Position numbers and translations under genes: made by a program
Assembly: GCA_017941035.1 (NCBI GenBank)
Contig: JAGAXG010000013.1
Location: 1 to 64,000, forward strand
DNA: 64,000 bases
Source: a bacterium
Lineage (GTDB): Bacteria; Cyanobacteriota; Vampirovibrionia; Gastranaerophilales; Gastranaerophilaceae
Direction: 5' to 3'
Part shown: in pieces, positions 1 to 8,308 of the stretch
How positions within the stretch are numbered: position 1 is the stretch's first letter
How the letters are laid out: the number at the start of each line of letters is the position of its first letter
The notes under the pieces: model-generated
What the model was told of the DNA's origin: nothing
The model's input: only the letters and a program-made list of their open reading frames with translations
The model's database searches: none

Positions 1-519
1 ATGAAAGTTTCAATGGGTATTGCTCTCCCTTTGTTTATCGAAAGTATTACAGAATTCGTAGATATATGTCTTTGGGAAAATTCATCTGTTGAGTTTGTTA
101 AGGCGGAACTAACAAGAGTTCTCCCAAATGAATCAGAAATTTTATCTGTTGAAAAAATTGATCGTAGTGCGCCGTCAATAGAGGATTGCGCTTGCTGGGC
201 ACTTTATCAGGTAAAGATTTTTGACGAAAGTATTTACGATTTTGATAAATTTGTATATAATACAATTATGGTTTTGAATTCCGATGAAATTTTAATTGGG
301 AAAAAAACTAAAAAAGGTTTAGACAAAAAAATAGACTATAAGCATTCGATCGGTGAATACTGGTTTGAATCAGGGAGTCTGTTTATAACATTAAAAACAG
401 GTAAAAGTGAGAGTATTCCTCCGCTCAGGGCTGATGCGCTAATGAGTTTTATCGCGCCGGATGTTATTTTCGACATCAAAAGAGTAAAGTTTTTGACGGA
501 GAATTTACATGAATTATAA
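1..519 (+). CDS. DUF2344 / radical SAM-linked protein, C-terminal part (cut by window start)
   Basis: The 172 visible residues open with KVSMGIALPLFIES, which matches the interior, not the start, of the TIGR03936/DUF2344 family (compare the family pattern PRLSFGPPLPLGVES). The gene therefore starts before the window, and the ATG at position 1 is an internal Met. The family is found as a separate protein or as the tail of a B12-binding radical SAM protein; its exact reaction is not settled. The next gene, an RNase G/E 17 bp downstream, is a common neighbour of this family. Recognition rests on that N-terminal block plus gene order. Confidence 0.75.
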   Translation: MKVSMGIALPLFIESITEFVDICLWENSSVEFVKAELTRVLPNESEILSVEKIDRSAPSIEDCACWALYQVKIFDESIYDFDKFVYNTIMVLNSDEILIGKKTKKGLDKKIDYKHSIGEYWFESGSLFITLKTGKSESIPPLRADALMSFIAPDVIFDIKRVKFLTENLHEL

Positions 520-536
520 GTAAAGGAAAGATTTTT

Positions 537-2228
537 ATGAAACAAAACAATCAATCGATAGAAAAGAAAATTGTTATTGCTGAAAGAGATAATATTGCAG
601 CACTGATGGAAGATAAAAAAGTTACTGATTTTTTTATTCAAAGAGGAGATGTTTTATTGGGTGATGTTTATATTGCCAGTGTTGACAATATTCTCCCAAG
701 TATAGATGCCGCATTTGTTAATGTCGGGTCAGATAAAATGGGGTTTCTTCATGCTGAAGATGTTATGGGTAAAGGTACTTTAAAAGAAAAACTTTCTCCA
801 AAACAGAAAATAGTAGTACAGGTTGTTAAGGAGCCAACCGGTCATAAAGGTCCTAGAGTTACTACAGAAATAAGCCTTCCTGGTAGATTTTTAGTTTTAA
901 TGCCTTATGAGCCTGGAGTTAGTGTTTCTAAAAAAATAGAAAATTCAAAAGAACGCGCAAGATTAAAAGCTATTGTAAATTTAATAAAACCTGTAGGGGT
1001 AGGTGTTATTATTAGAACAGAAGCTGAAGGTCAGACAGAAGCTGATATCCAAGAAGATTTAGAAATACTTTTAGAGAAGTGGAATAGTATTATATCTTCT
1101 TCTGAAACTCTTGATGCTCCTAGTTTAATTTATCGTGATCAAGATTTGTTATATAAAGTTATAAGGGAAGCTTGCACCGAAGATGTTAGTGAAATTATTG
1201 TTGATACTCCTTTTGCTTTGTCAAGAGTTCAAAATATTTTGCAAAATTGGCATATAAATAAAGGAGTTAGAGTCACTTTGTACAAAGGTAATGAGCCTTT
1301 GTTAGTAGCAATGGATATTCACAAAGAAATTAAAGCTGCTTTAAATGTGAAAGTTAATATGCCATCAGGGGGTTATTTATTTATACAACAAACAGAAGCT
1401 CTTACGGTTATAGATGTTAACAGCGGAAAATTTGTTAGTTCTTCTACACAGGATGAAACAATTTTAAAAACAAATATAGAAGCTGTTCATGAAATTGCAC
1501 GCCAATTGCGATTAAGAAATATTGGCGGAATGGTCATTGTTGACTTTATTGATATGACAAGCCGTGCTGATAAACTCGCAATGCTTGAAGAACTTGAGAT
1601 TGCTCTTGAAGCTGATAAAGCAAAGCCTCAAGTTGGACAATTGTCGGATTTGGGGCTTGTTGAATTAACTCGTCATAGACAGGGACAATCTTTAGCTGAA
1701 ATATTTACAAAAAAATGTCCGCATTGTCAGGGTTCAGGATGCTCTGTAATTGATTTTAATTTTGCAACTCCTGTCGCAGAAGGCGAATATCGTGCAAAAC
1801 AAGCAAAGGTAAAACTACCGTCTGGTGCATTTAAGAAAAATAAGTATAATAATAAAAATAGTAACTTACCAAAACAAGAACAACAGGTTCCTGAAGAGTC
1901 TCAGAAAATAGAGATAGAAACTACTCCTGAAACAGAAGCTGTAAAAAAAGAGAACAATAAACGCAATAAGCGCACTCGTACTAAGAAACAGGATCAGAAT
2001 GTTATATCTGAAATTAATTCTGAAGTTATTGAAGAAAAACAACAGTCTGCCGAAATTATTCTTGAAGAAGAAAAACCAAAAACTAAAAGACGCAGAACGA
2101 CTAAAAAAACTAAGTCCAATGAAGAAACGGTAGTTCAAGAAAAAGTTGAAGAACCAAAGAAAAAAGCAGGGCGTCCAAATAGAGGTGCACGTACAAAGAC
2201 TTCTAAAAAGGCAGCTGAAAATGAATAA
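537..2228 (+). CDS. rng: Ribonuclease G/E family endoribonuclease
   Basis: A 563-residue cytoplasmic endoribonuclease of the RNase E/G family, which cleaves single-stranded AU-rich RNA in rRNA maturation and mRNA decay. An S1 RNA-binding domain lies at about residues 35-120 (VGSDKMGFLHAEDV). The catalytic core carries TVIDVNSGKF and VIVDFIDM, which supply the two metal-binding aspartates. The zinc-link CPHCQGSG sits near residue 395. After about residue 420 there is a low-complexity Lys/Glu-rich tail (KTKRRRTTKKTK) of the type that contacts RNA or partner proteins. AAAGGAAAG precedes the ATG. Length and the single CPxC fit a short RNase E or an RNase G with a tail; which of the two cannot be decided here. 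Confidence 0.93.
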   Translation: MKQNNQSIEKKIVIAERDNIAALMEDKKVTDFFIQRGDVLLGDVYIASVDNILPSIDAAFVNVGSDKMGFLHAEDVMGKGTLKEKLSPKQKIVVQVVKEPTGHKGPRVTTEISLPGRFLVLMPYEPGVSVSKKIENSKERARLKAIVNLIKPVGVGVIIRTEAEGQTEADIQEDLEILLEKWNSIISSSETLDAPSLIYRDQDLLYKVIREACTEDVSEIIVDTPFALSRVQNILQNWHINKGVRVTLYKGNEPLLVAMDIHKEIKAALNVKVNMPSGGYLFIQQTEALTVIDVNSGKFVSSSTQDETILKTNIEAVHEIARQLRLRNIGGMVIVDFIDMTSRADKLAMLEELEIALEADKAKPQVGQLSDLGLVELTRHRQGQSLAEIFTKKCPHCQGSGCSVIDFNFATPVAEGEYRAKQAKVKLPSGAFKKNKYNNKNSNLPKQEQQVPEESQKIEIETTPETEAVKKENNKRNKRTRTKKQDQNVISEINSEVIEEKQQSAEIILEEEKPKTKRRRTTKKTKSNEETVVQEKVEEPKKKAGRPNRGARTKTSKKAAENE

Positions 2229-2505
2229 ATTTTTTACTTTAGTTTTTACATTTGTAATGGTAGCTTCTCCGGCTTTTGCTAAGACTTTTTCTCCAGAGTT
2301 AAAGTTGATGATTTCAAAATTTACAATTGCAATGTCAGGTGTTGCTGCATTTTCTTTTTTATTATTCTTGATTTTATCTTTATATAATAAATTTTTTGTT
2401 GATTCTCAAGTTAAGGATTTTAATTTGAGAAAGGATTCTTTGCGTTCTCCTATTGATAAAGAAGATGCGATAATGACTTTTATTACAAGATGTAGATTAA
2501 AATAA
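2221..2505 (+). CDS. Small membrane protein with signal peptide, unknown function
   Basis: A 94-residue protein whose ATG overlaps the end of rng by 8 bp (ATGAATAA), so it is probably translationally coupled. Residues 1-20 (MNKFFTLVFT...SPAFAK) look like a cleavable signal peptide. A second hydrophobic segment at about residues 37-57 (GVAAFSFLLFLILSLY) predicts one membrane span, and a short charged tail follows. An in-frame upstream start at 2146 would lie deep in rng and add an unlikely basic leader, so it was not used. No family recognised. Tight coupling to rng hints at shared expression only. Confidence 0.7.
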   Translation: MNKFFTLVFTFVMVASPAFAKTFSPELKLMISKFTIAMSGVAAFSFLLFLILSLYNKFFVDSQVKDFNLRKDSLRSPIDKEDAIMTFITRCRLK

Positions 2506-2525
2506 AAGACCCCTATAGAGGTCTT
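2506..2525 (+). terminator. Weak hairpin after the rng operon
   Basis: AAGACC pairs with GGTCTT around a short loop just after the stop codon of the small membrane protein. There is no clear T-run, so this is either a weak terminator or an mRNA-stabilising hairpin. The rest of the gap to 2716 is AT-rich with no further gene seen. Confidence 0.35.
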
Positions 2526-2716
2526 GTGCATATAGTAGTTATAAGAAGGATATTATATTGTAGTTATAAATAATTTAAAACTACATATGTAGTAGTTTAT
2601 ATATATTTTTTCCATTTGTCAAATTTAAATAAAATATAGATACATAACTTAACAAATATAGCAAATTTTTTTTTATTTAGTTTTAAAAATAGAACTGGTA
2701 AAATTGGAGTTTATCT

Positions 2717-3499
2717 ATGAACGTTAATTCTATAAAACCTTGCTCTATTGTAAAAAGATTAACAAATGCAAGGGATAATATTTACAAAATTGTTATTACT
2801 AATACTGGAAAAAAAATAAATACTGAAGCATATGATAATAATGATATATTGCGATTTAAAAGAATAAAATATATTGATACATACAATGTTGGAAATAAAA
2901 AGGTTATAGAAAAAAATACGATTTTTATGCATAAAAGAATGCATGGAATGCCAACGACAAACATTTTCAATAATCCAATATTAGTTGTAAAAAAAGTAAT
3001 ATCAAGAGTTTATAATTCAGAGGGCAAATTTTTAGGCGCTCGTGAAATAATTCAAAATGGTCATGCTGAAAGTATTGTGGATGGAGATGTAAAATTTATA
3101 AGTAATGGTTCTAAATTTGTAAAAAAATATATTGGAAATCCTTTAACTCAAAAAGAAAAATGTAATTATAGATTTACAGTATTTTCCGATGGAATAAGAA
3201 ATTTAAGGACTACTAAATTATCTAATTCTGCATTAGCCGAATATTTCTTACATTATAATAATAAAGGGCTTCCAATACCGCCTGCATACTATAAAACAGG
3301 TTTAGCGCGATATTATCATTCAGAATTTATTTCTGCCCTCAAAAAGGCAGATAATAAAACTCTTAAAGAAATGATAGAGTATGCAAAATTAGAAAGTGAA
3401 AAAATAAAAAATCATATTTTAAATGGTGATTGCTCTTATGGAGATAAACGTTTAATTGATGATATTTTTTATAAAAATCAAAAAATGAATATTAAGTAA
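2717..3499 (+). CDS. Hypothetical protein, 260 residues
   Basis: Not recognised. A basic, soluble-looking protein without signal peptide or membrane span. It opens MNVNSIKPCSIVKRLTN, resembling the short Asn/Pro leader of the neighbouring small proteins. The middle (about residues 85-140) is rich in beta-type segments and Val/Gly/Asn; the C-terminal 60 residues look helical (ALKKADNKTLKEMIEYAK). TTGGAG lies about 8 bases before the ATG. It is followed 20 bp later by another unknown gene, so the two probably share a transcript. The clean frame and ribosome site argue that it is real. Confidence 0.7.
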   Translation: MNVNSIKPCSIVKRLTNARDNIYKIVITNTGKKINTEAYDNNDILRFKRIKYIDTYNVGNKKVIEKNTIFMHKRMHGMPTTNIFNNPILVVKKVISRVYNSEGKFLGAREIIQNGHAESIVDGDVKFISNGSKFVKKYIGNPLTQKEKCNYRFTVFSDGIRNLRTTKLSNSALAEYFLHYNNKGLPIPPAYYKTGLARYYHSEFISALKKADNKTLKEMIEYAKLESEKIKNHILNGDCSYGDKRLIDDIFYKNQKMNIK

Positions 3500-3519
3500 A
3501 AACTGAAAGGAAGGTAGTA

Positions 3520-3822
3520 GTGAATATTGGAAATGTAAATAATTTTTCTCCACGTTTTTCAGGTGTTTATGTGTTAGATGTTAACCAGCCAATGCCTACT
3601 GCGCGTGCGGCTTTAAAACGTGATGCATCTGTAGGTTATTGGATTGCTTCAGCAAAAGATTCAGATAAATTAAGTGAACAACTGAAAAATTTTTACATGA
3701 ATGATTATGAAAAGAATCATAGAAATGAATGCAAAATAGTTCTAGACATCTCTGATGATAAAGATTGTGATTTTGAGAAATCAATGATTACTGTAGGACA
3801 AGAGTTTGATAAAATTGTATAA
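3520..3822 (+). CDS. Small hypothetical protein with N-terminal SPRFSG motif (GTG start)
   Basis: A 100-residue protein that starts at a GTG, chosen because GAAAGGAAGG sits just upstream and no ATG is better placed. The N-terminus NIGNVNNFSPRFSGVYV is a short Asn-rich leader followed by P-x-F-x-G, seen in variant form in other small proteins of this window. The rest is charged and soluble (DSDKLSEQLKNFYMNDYEKN). No family recognised. It is the second gene of a two-gene unit that ends at the strong terminator at 3849. Confidence 0.65.
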   Translation: MNIGNVNNFSPRFSGVYVLDVNQPMPTARAALKRDASVGYWIASAKDSDKLSEQLKNFYMNDYEKNHRNECKIVLDISDDKDCDFEKSMITVGQEFDKIV

Positions 3823-3841
3823 AATATAGTATAAGACTAAA

Positions 3842-3871
3842 TAAAAAAAACGGGTTAACCCGTTTTTTTTT
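3842..3871. terminator. Bidirectional rho-independent terminator
   Basis: The perfect inverted repeat AACGGGTTAACCCGTT at 3849-3864 has an A-run on its left and a T-run on its right. It can stop transcription from both convergent genes, and the stop codon of the minus-strand gene at 3870 lies in the T-run. Confidence 0.9.
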
Positions 3872-4076
3872 ATTTAATATAGCTTGTTATAATTTTATGA
3901 ATTTCTTTAAAAAAATCGTATCCAACATTCTTAGTTGTCTTTTTCATATCTGTAAGCGTAGATTTAATCTCTTTTGTTACTTGTGGAAATCCATAATTAT
4001 TAATCAAATCCCTGCTTTCTTTTAAAGTATTTTTTACATTTGTAAATACAGGTTTACTTATTGGCATAATTTTCAT
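3870..4076 (-). CDS. Small hypothetical protein, 68 residues
   Basis: A short basic protein, MKIMPISKPVFTN then an amphipathic helical stretch (TLKESRDLIN, KEIKSTLTDMKK). No signal peptide or membrane span. A strong ribosome site, AAAGGAGA, sits 9 bases before the ATG on the minus strand, the best evidence that this small frame is translated. The leader ISKPVF resembles the P-x-F leaders of the small proteins at 3520 and 40501. Function unknown. Confidence 0.6.
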   Translation of the reverse strand: MKIMPISKPVFTNVKNTLKESRDLINNYGFPQVTKEIKSTLTDMKKTTKNVGYDFFKEIHKIITSYIK

Positions 4077-4183
4077 TTTAATTGTCTCCTTTACAATTAT
4101 TAAAATCCAAAAATAATTTTTTTTGCCGTAATTTTTACATTAATTAATAATATAAAAATATATTATAAAAAGCAATTCTAATA

Positions 4184-4597
4184 TTATTTATTTACAGACA
4201 AAGGAGTTCCTTTTTCTCCGATGTAAAAAACAATAAGTTCAACAGGTTCGTTTCCTGTATTTTTACCATAATGATACTTGCCTACTAATTCAGGTAAGCT
4301 TTCTCCTTCATGCAGAGTTATTTCTTCATTTTTATCAGAAACAACTGTTAATGTACCCTTTTTTACATAAGCAATATTAACTAAATCGTGCTTATGCACC
4401 GGTAATGATTCGCCGATATTAATAACAATTTTTAAAACAGTCACTTCCGGTTTTTTTATTTTGATATGCTTATATTCAGCATTGTCCCATGTAGAAGTTG
4501 TTTTCAGTATTACATTTTTCTCTGCACAATATGATGAATTTGAAATGCTTAAAAATGTTACAAAAAATATAACTGACAATCTTAATAAATTTTTCAT
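4184..4597 (-). CDS. Secreted cupin-domain protein
   Basis: A 137-residue protein with a signal peptide (residues 1-24, ending SNSSYCAE) and a single cupin fold. The first cupin motif is GESLPVHKHDLVNIAYVKKG; the second is around HEGESLPELVGKYHYGKN, with H-x-H and a later His able to bind a metal. Small periplasmic cupins of this type often bind a small ligand or act in detoxification; no substrate can be named. AAGGA precedes the start. Monocistronic, minus strand, divergent from the gene at 4787. Confidence 0.8.
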   Translation of the reverse strand: MKNLLRLSVIFFVTFLSISNSSYCAEKNVILKTTSTWDNAEYKHIKIKKPEVTVLKIVINIGESLPVHKHDLVNIAYVKKGTLTVVSDKNEEITLHEGESLPELVGKYHYGKNTGNEPVELIVFYIGEKGTPLSVNK

Positions 4598-4712
4598 ACT
4601 TAAAAATCCTTGAATTTACTATTCTCTCTACAAGTAAAAAATAAATATCTTGTATTGTCAATAAAATAATTATACTATATTTAAATTTTCAATAAATAAT
4701 TTTTAAAATAAA

Positions 4713-4741
4713 TTGAACAGTTGTCTTGTTTAGTATATAAT
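4713..4741 (+). promoter_or_regulatory. Sigma-70-type promoter for the secreted protein at 4787
   Basis: TTGAAC (4713-4718), a 17-base spacer, then TATAAT (4736-4741). Downstream lie two purine-rich tracts, AAAGGAG and AAGGGGG, the second about 9 bases before the ATG. Confidence 0.75.
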
Positions 4742-4786
4742 TAATTATATTGTTGAAAAAGGAGAATAACAAAGGGGGTAATTAGT

Positions 4787-5812
4787 ATGAAAAACTTATC
4801 AAAAGGTCTTTGTGTGTTATCATTGCTTGCACTATTTTCTGCAAGTGCAAATGCAGCAGGTATGATTAAAGATTATCACGCTTATAGAATAAAAAATCAA
4901 AATATAAGAATGGTAGTACCTGTAGTAGATAACATTTTAGGTAACGAAGCAGAGGTTAAAAAACTTACAGGTAATGCATATTATGCATCATATGGAGATG
5001 AGCACTATTATATGAAATTTTATCCTGCGTTGCATGATACAGATGTATACATCGTAACAGATAGCGCTTATGACAAAGATAATAATGAGGTTACAGATTT
5101 CTTTAAAAGTCAAAATTACAAATATGAAACACTTGAGGATAAGGAAGCCTATAAAGAATATAAGTTTGATTTTATAGATTATGCCAGATCAGGTGCTCTA
5201 GAAGGTTTATTTACTCTGCCTGATGGTTTAAAACCACTTAAAAAAGGTATGAGTAAAATAAATGATAAATTGTCGAAAGGAAATGAAAAAACTTCAGCGA
5301 TTCCGTATTCAGTAGATAATGATCCAATTGATTTAACTTGTATTGATTCGCAAGTCTTTTATAATGAAGATGCTGATGTTACAGTTACAATAAATGAATA
5401 TCGTTTAAAAAATAAAGAAAATAAATATGTTCACGCATTTGAATATATTGTAAAAAACAATTCAAACTCTGACATAAAAGTAGAAAAAGTTTACTCAGAA
5501 CGCCTTGCAGCGCTTAAGGATGTTACGACATCAACATTTGTTGATATGGATAAATTAGATCTTGCAGATAATTTAGGTGTCCCTTTAGCTATTGCAACAG
5601 GTGGGTTATCTTTAGGCTTTACTGTCGCAAATAACGTAAGACTTGCTATGGTTGTTAAAGAAGCTACCAGATTTTCTCATTCATTGCCTGAAAACTATGA
5701 TTTAAAGGCAAATTCTTCAATGAGAATACTTTGTTTAAAATTTAAAGAAGACCCTAAACCTCTTCAATTTACAGTAAATAAACTTGGCCGCACTTATAGC
5801 TTTACTTATTAA
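4787..5812 (+). CDS. Secreted protein of unknown function
   Basis: A 341-residue protein with a clear signal peptide (MKNLSKGLCVLSLLALFSASANAAG). The mature part is mixed alpha/beta with Tyr-rich stretches (YYASYGDEHYYMKFYPA) and one hydrophobic segment near residues 262-280 (LGVPLAIATGGLSLGFTVA) that could be a membrane hairpin or a buried helix. Not recognised. It has its own promoter at 4713 and a terminator at 5836, so it is a single-gene unit. A strong ribosome site suggests good expression. Confidence 0.75.
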   Translation: MKNLSKGLCVLSLLALFSASANAAGMIKDYHAYRIKNQNIRMVVPVVDNILGNEAEVKKLTGNAYYASYGDEHYYMKFYPALHDTDVYIVTDSAYDKDNNEVTDFFKSQNYKYETLEDKEAYKEYKFDFIDYARSGALEGLFTLPDGLKPLKKGMSKINDKLSKGNEKTSAIPYSVDNDPIDLTCIDSQVFYNEDADVTVTINEYRLKNKENKYVHAFEYIVKNNSNSDIKVEKVYSERLAALKDVTTSTFVDMDKLDLADNLGVPLAIATGGLSLGFTVANNVRLAMVVKEATRFSHSLPENYDLKANSSMRILCLKFKEDPKPLQFTVNKLGRTYSFTY

Positions 5813-5835
5813 TAAATCTATCATAATTTATAATG

Positions 5836-5871
5836 TCGGGTTGAATATCAATTATTCAACCCGATATTTTT
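5836..5871 (+). terminator. Rho-independent terminator
   Basis: A 12-bp perfect stem (TCGGGTTGAATA with its complement at 5853-5864), a 5-base loop, then TATTTTTA. It ends the unit at 4787-5812. Confidence 0.9.
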
Positions 5872-5885
5872 ATCTTACAAATATA

Positions 5886-5916
5886 AGAGGGTAGTTATTA
5901 AAAAATACCACCCTCT
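5886..5916 (-). terminator. Terminator of the AI-2E family gene
   Basis: AGAGGGT and ACCCTCT ends form a stem extended by less perfect pairs, 26 bp past the stop codon on the minus strand. The downstream tract is moderately T-rich on that strand. Confidence 0.6.
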
Positions 5917-5941
5917 AGTAAGCTGTTTTTATATTATGTTT

Positions 5942-6922
5942 TTAAGATTCTGTATCTCCATCCATATTTTTCAAATATAATTCTTCTATTAGTACGCAAG
6001 CATCTGCAGCTATTGCAGGAGCAAAAATTGCACCGACTGCCCCAAAATACTTTGCACAAACAAATAAGAATATATAAATAACAATTGGGTGAAGATCCAT
6101 AAATTTCCCAAATACGTAAGGTTTTACAAAATTATTTTCTGCAAATTGCGCAAAAAGAAATATTATTGCTGTTAATATAACAATAGTCCATCCCATTTTA
6201 TATACAACTGCTAAACAAATAACTAAAGCAATTGCCGGTCCTACAATCGGAACAATATCTAAAACAGCAGATATACATCCTAATATAACTGCAGAATCTA
6301 CTTTTAATATTAAAAGTCCAACAAGTACAATTAAACCAACACTGGCGGATGCTATAAATTGACCTGAAACAAATCTACTTAGTTTTTGTTCTGAAATATT
6401 CCATATTTCTCTCATTCTTTCTCTTGAATTATTTGGGAAAAATCGTACTATAGCATTTAAAATTTTGTCTCTATCTACCATCAAGAAATATGTAAAAACA
6501 AGTGCTACAAATAAATATAGACCACCCTTAGAAATACTTGTTATTGATTCAAGCAATCCACCTGAATTTGCAAACTCTTGAACAACAGGAGAAGTCATTA
6601 CAAAATCTTTTACCTTATCAACGTATTGTGGATATTGATGTGCAAGATTTGTAAGCTCATGACTGCCGATAAAAATAATTGGTAAGAACATTAATAATAT
6701 ACCGCCTATAAATCCTCCAAATACAATTGCGGCTGCGACATTTCTATTGCATCTTTTTTCTAATTTATCGACCAATGGATTTAATGCACAAGCTACAACG
6801 TAAGTTACAAATAGCATTAAAGCGATGTCTGTTATTGTGAATAAGCACACAATATAAACAATAATTCCAAGCAAAAATATAATATTTTGTGTGTTACTGA
6901 TTTTTCGAATTATATTGTCCAT
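5942..6922 (-). CDS. AI-2E family transporter (PerM/YdiK type permease)
   Basis: A 326-residue inner-membrane protein of the AI-2E transporter family. The usual layout is visible: two N-terminal spans (residues 12-50), a span near 62-85, a soluble loop (about 90-130), then a C-terminal bundle with the family segments LDIVPIVGPAIALVI and VKPYVFGKFMDLHPIVIYIFLF. Members have been tied to autoinducer export, ion/proton antiport and lipid export, so the substrate cannot be named. AAGGAGGT lies 5 bases before the ATG. It is monocistronic and divergent from RND system 1. Confidence 0.9.
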   Translation of the reverse strand: MDNIIRKISNTQNIIFLLGIIVYIVCLFTITDIALMLFVTYVVACALNPLVDKLEKRCNRNVAAAIVFGGFIGGILLMFLPIIFIGSHELTNLAHQYPQYVDKVKDFVMTSPVVQEFANSGGLLESITSISKGGLYLFVALVFTYFLMVDRDKILNAIVRFFPNNSRERMREIWNISEQKLSRFVSGQFIASASVGLIVLVGLLILKVDSAVILGCISAVLDIVPIVGPAIALVICLAVVYKMGWTIVILTAIIFLFAQFAENNFVKPYVFGKFMDLHPIVIYIFLFVCAKYFGAVGAIFAPAIAADACVLIEELYLKNMDGDTES

Positions 6923-7094
6923 AATACCTCCTTGTTACATTCTTAAATAATAAACCAATCTCTATATTTGATAGTTTGTCATAATATCAATGAAAATGTC
7001 AAGATAATAATAAATGAAAATTCAGAGTCTCTACTCATGAATTTTTTTTATGTTAAACTGTTAGTGTTGTTATCATGTAATATAGGAATAGAAT

Positions 7095-8276
7095 ATGAAA
7101 ATAGATTGGAAGTCTAAGCAGACAAAAATTACTGCGGTTATTTTAGCGGTTGTCCTTGTACCAATAATGTGGAATCAAGGTAAAACACTTATTACCGGAG
7201 CTGTTATGTCATATGTAATGTCACAGCCAAAAACTGTTGAAGTTGCAAAGCCAACTTCAAAAGAAATTTATCCAACATACAGTACTACAGGTCGTGTTGA
7301 AGCTCAAAAATCCGTTGATGTAATTGCTCGTGTCAGTGGTTGGCTTCAGGAAAAGTATTTTCAAGAGGGTGATACTGTAAAAAAAGGTCAAAAATTGTTT
7401 TTAATTGAACCTGATGAGTACTCACTTGCAGCGAGAAGTGCAAGAGCACGAGTTAGTGAAAATTCTGCTGTTTATAATAATTCCGAGATTGATTTAAAAC
7501 GTGCCGAACAACTTTTAAAACAAGATTTAGTAAGCAGGGAATATTATGATAATGCTCTTACTCAAAGAAATAAAAACAGAGCTGCGTTAGATGGTGCGGT
7601 ATCTGATATGAATAAAGCAAATTTAAATTTAAGCTACACAAATATAACTTCTCCAATGAACGGAAGAATTGGGAAAGCAATTGTTTCTGTTGGTAATTAT
7701 GTCACTCCATCAACCGGTGTAATTGCTCAAATTTATTCTACAAATCCAATGAGAGTTATTTTCCCGTTAAAAAGTGGTGATTTTATAGAGTTAAAAAAAT
7801 ATTATAGAGAAAACCCAAATGATGAAAGTACGGTATCTGTTTTGTTGGGTCTTTCTGATGGTACTACTTATGAAATAGAGGGTAAAATTGAGTTCGTTGA
7901 TAATAAAGTTGATGAAAGTACAGGTACTGTCACATTAAGGGCTGTTTTTGAAAATCCTGATGAACTTTTAGTTCCGGGTGATTATGTAAACGTAACATTA
8001 AGGGTTAATTATCCGCATAAAGTTATGCTTATCCCACAGTCTGCTACTAAAACTGATGTTGGTACAGGTTACTATGTTTGGGTAGTAAAAGATGGAAAAA
8101 CAGTTAAAAAAGATATAGTCGTAAATGAAAATTACAAAAATAATTGGATAGTAGAAAAAGGCCTTGAGTGGGATGATGTGGTTGTAGTAAAAGGAATTCA
8201 AGATATATATAAAACAGGGCAAGCTGTAAAAACTAAGCAATTTACGCCGAATAGTAAATCTGAAAAGAAAAAATAA
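7095..8276 (+). CDS. RND efflux system 1, periplasmic adaptor (MFP) subunit
   Basis: A 393-residue membrane fusion protein linking the inner-membrane pump to TolC. An N-terminal anchor occupies residues 13-40. The lipoyl half-motif (VDVIARVSGWLQEKYFQEGDTVKKGQ) is followed by the alpha-hairpin (about 115-190) and the second half (ITSPMNGRIGKAIVSVGNYV), then beta-barrel and membrane-proximal domains. No Cys follows the signal region, so it is probably membrane-anchored rather than lipidated. It is first of a three-gene unit; the pump follows after 32 bp. AGGAA precedes the ATG. Substrate unknown. Confidence 0.93.
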   Translation: MKIDWKSKQTKITAVILAVVLVPIMWNQGKTLITGAVMSYVMSQPKTVEVAKPTSKEIYPTYSTTGRVEAQKSVDVIARVSGWLQEKYFQEGDTVKKGQKLFLIEPDEYSLAARSARARVSENSAVYNNSEIDLKRAEQLLKQDLVSREYYDNALTQRNKNRAALDGAVSDMNKANLNLSYTNITSPMNGRIGKAIVSVGNYVTPSTGVIAQIYSTNPMRVIFPLKSGDFIELKKYYRENPNDESTVSVLLGLSDGTTYEIEGKIEFVDNKVDESTGTVTLRAVFENPDELLVPGDYVNVTLRVNYPHKVMLIPQSATKTDVGTGYYVWVVKDGKTVKKDIVVNENYKNNWIVEKGLEWDDVVVVKGIQDIYKTGQAVKTKQFTPNSKSEKKK

Positions 8277-8308
8277 TATAATTATTATCATTATAAAAAG
8301 GAATTAAA

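Noticed and set aside
1-3. ATG at position 1 as a true start codon
   Set aside because: The following residues align to the interior of DUF2344, so the gene begins before the window.
2580-2593. 14-bp palindrome ACTACATATGTAGT in the gap after rng
   Set aside because: It could be an operator, but a single short AT-rich palindrome in AT-rich DNA is weak evidence.
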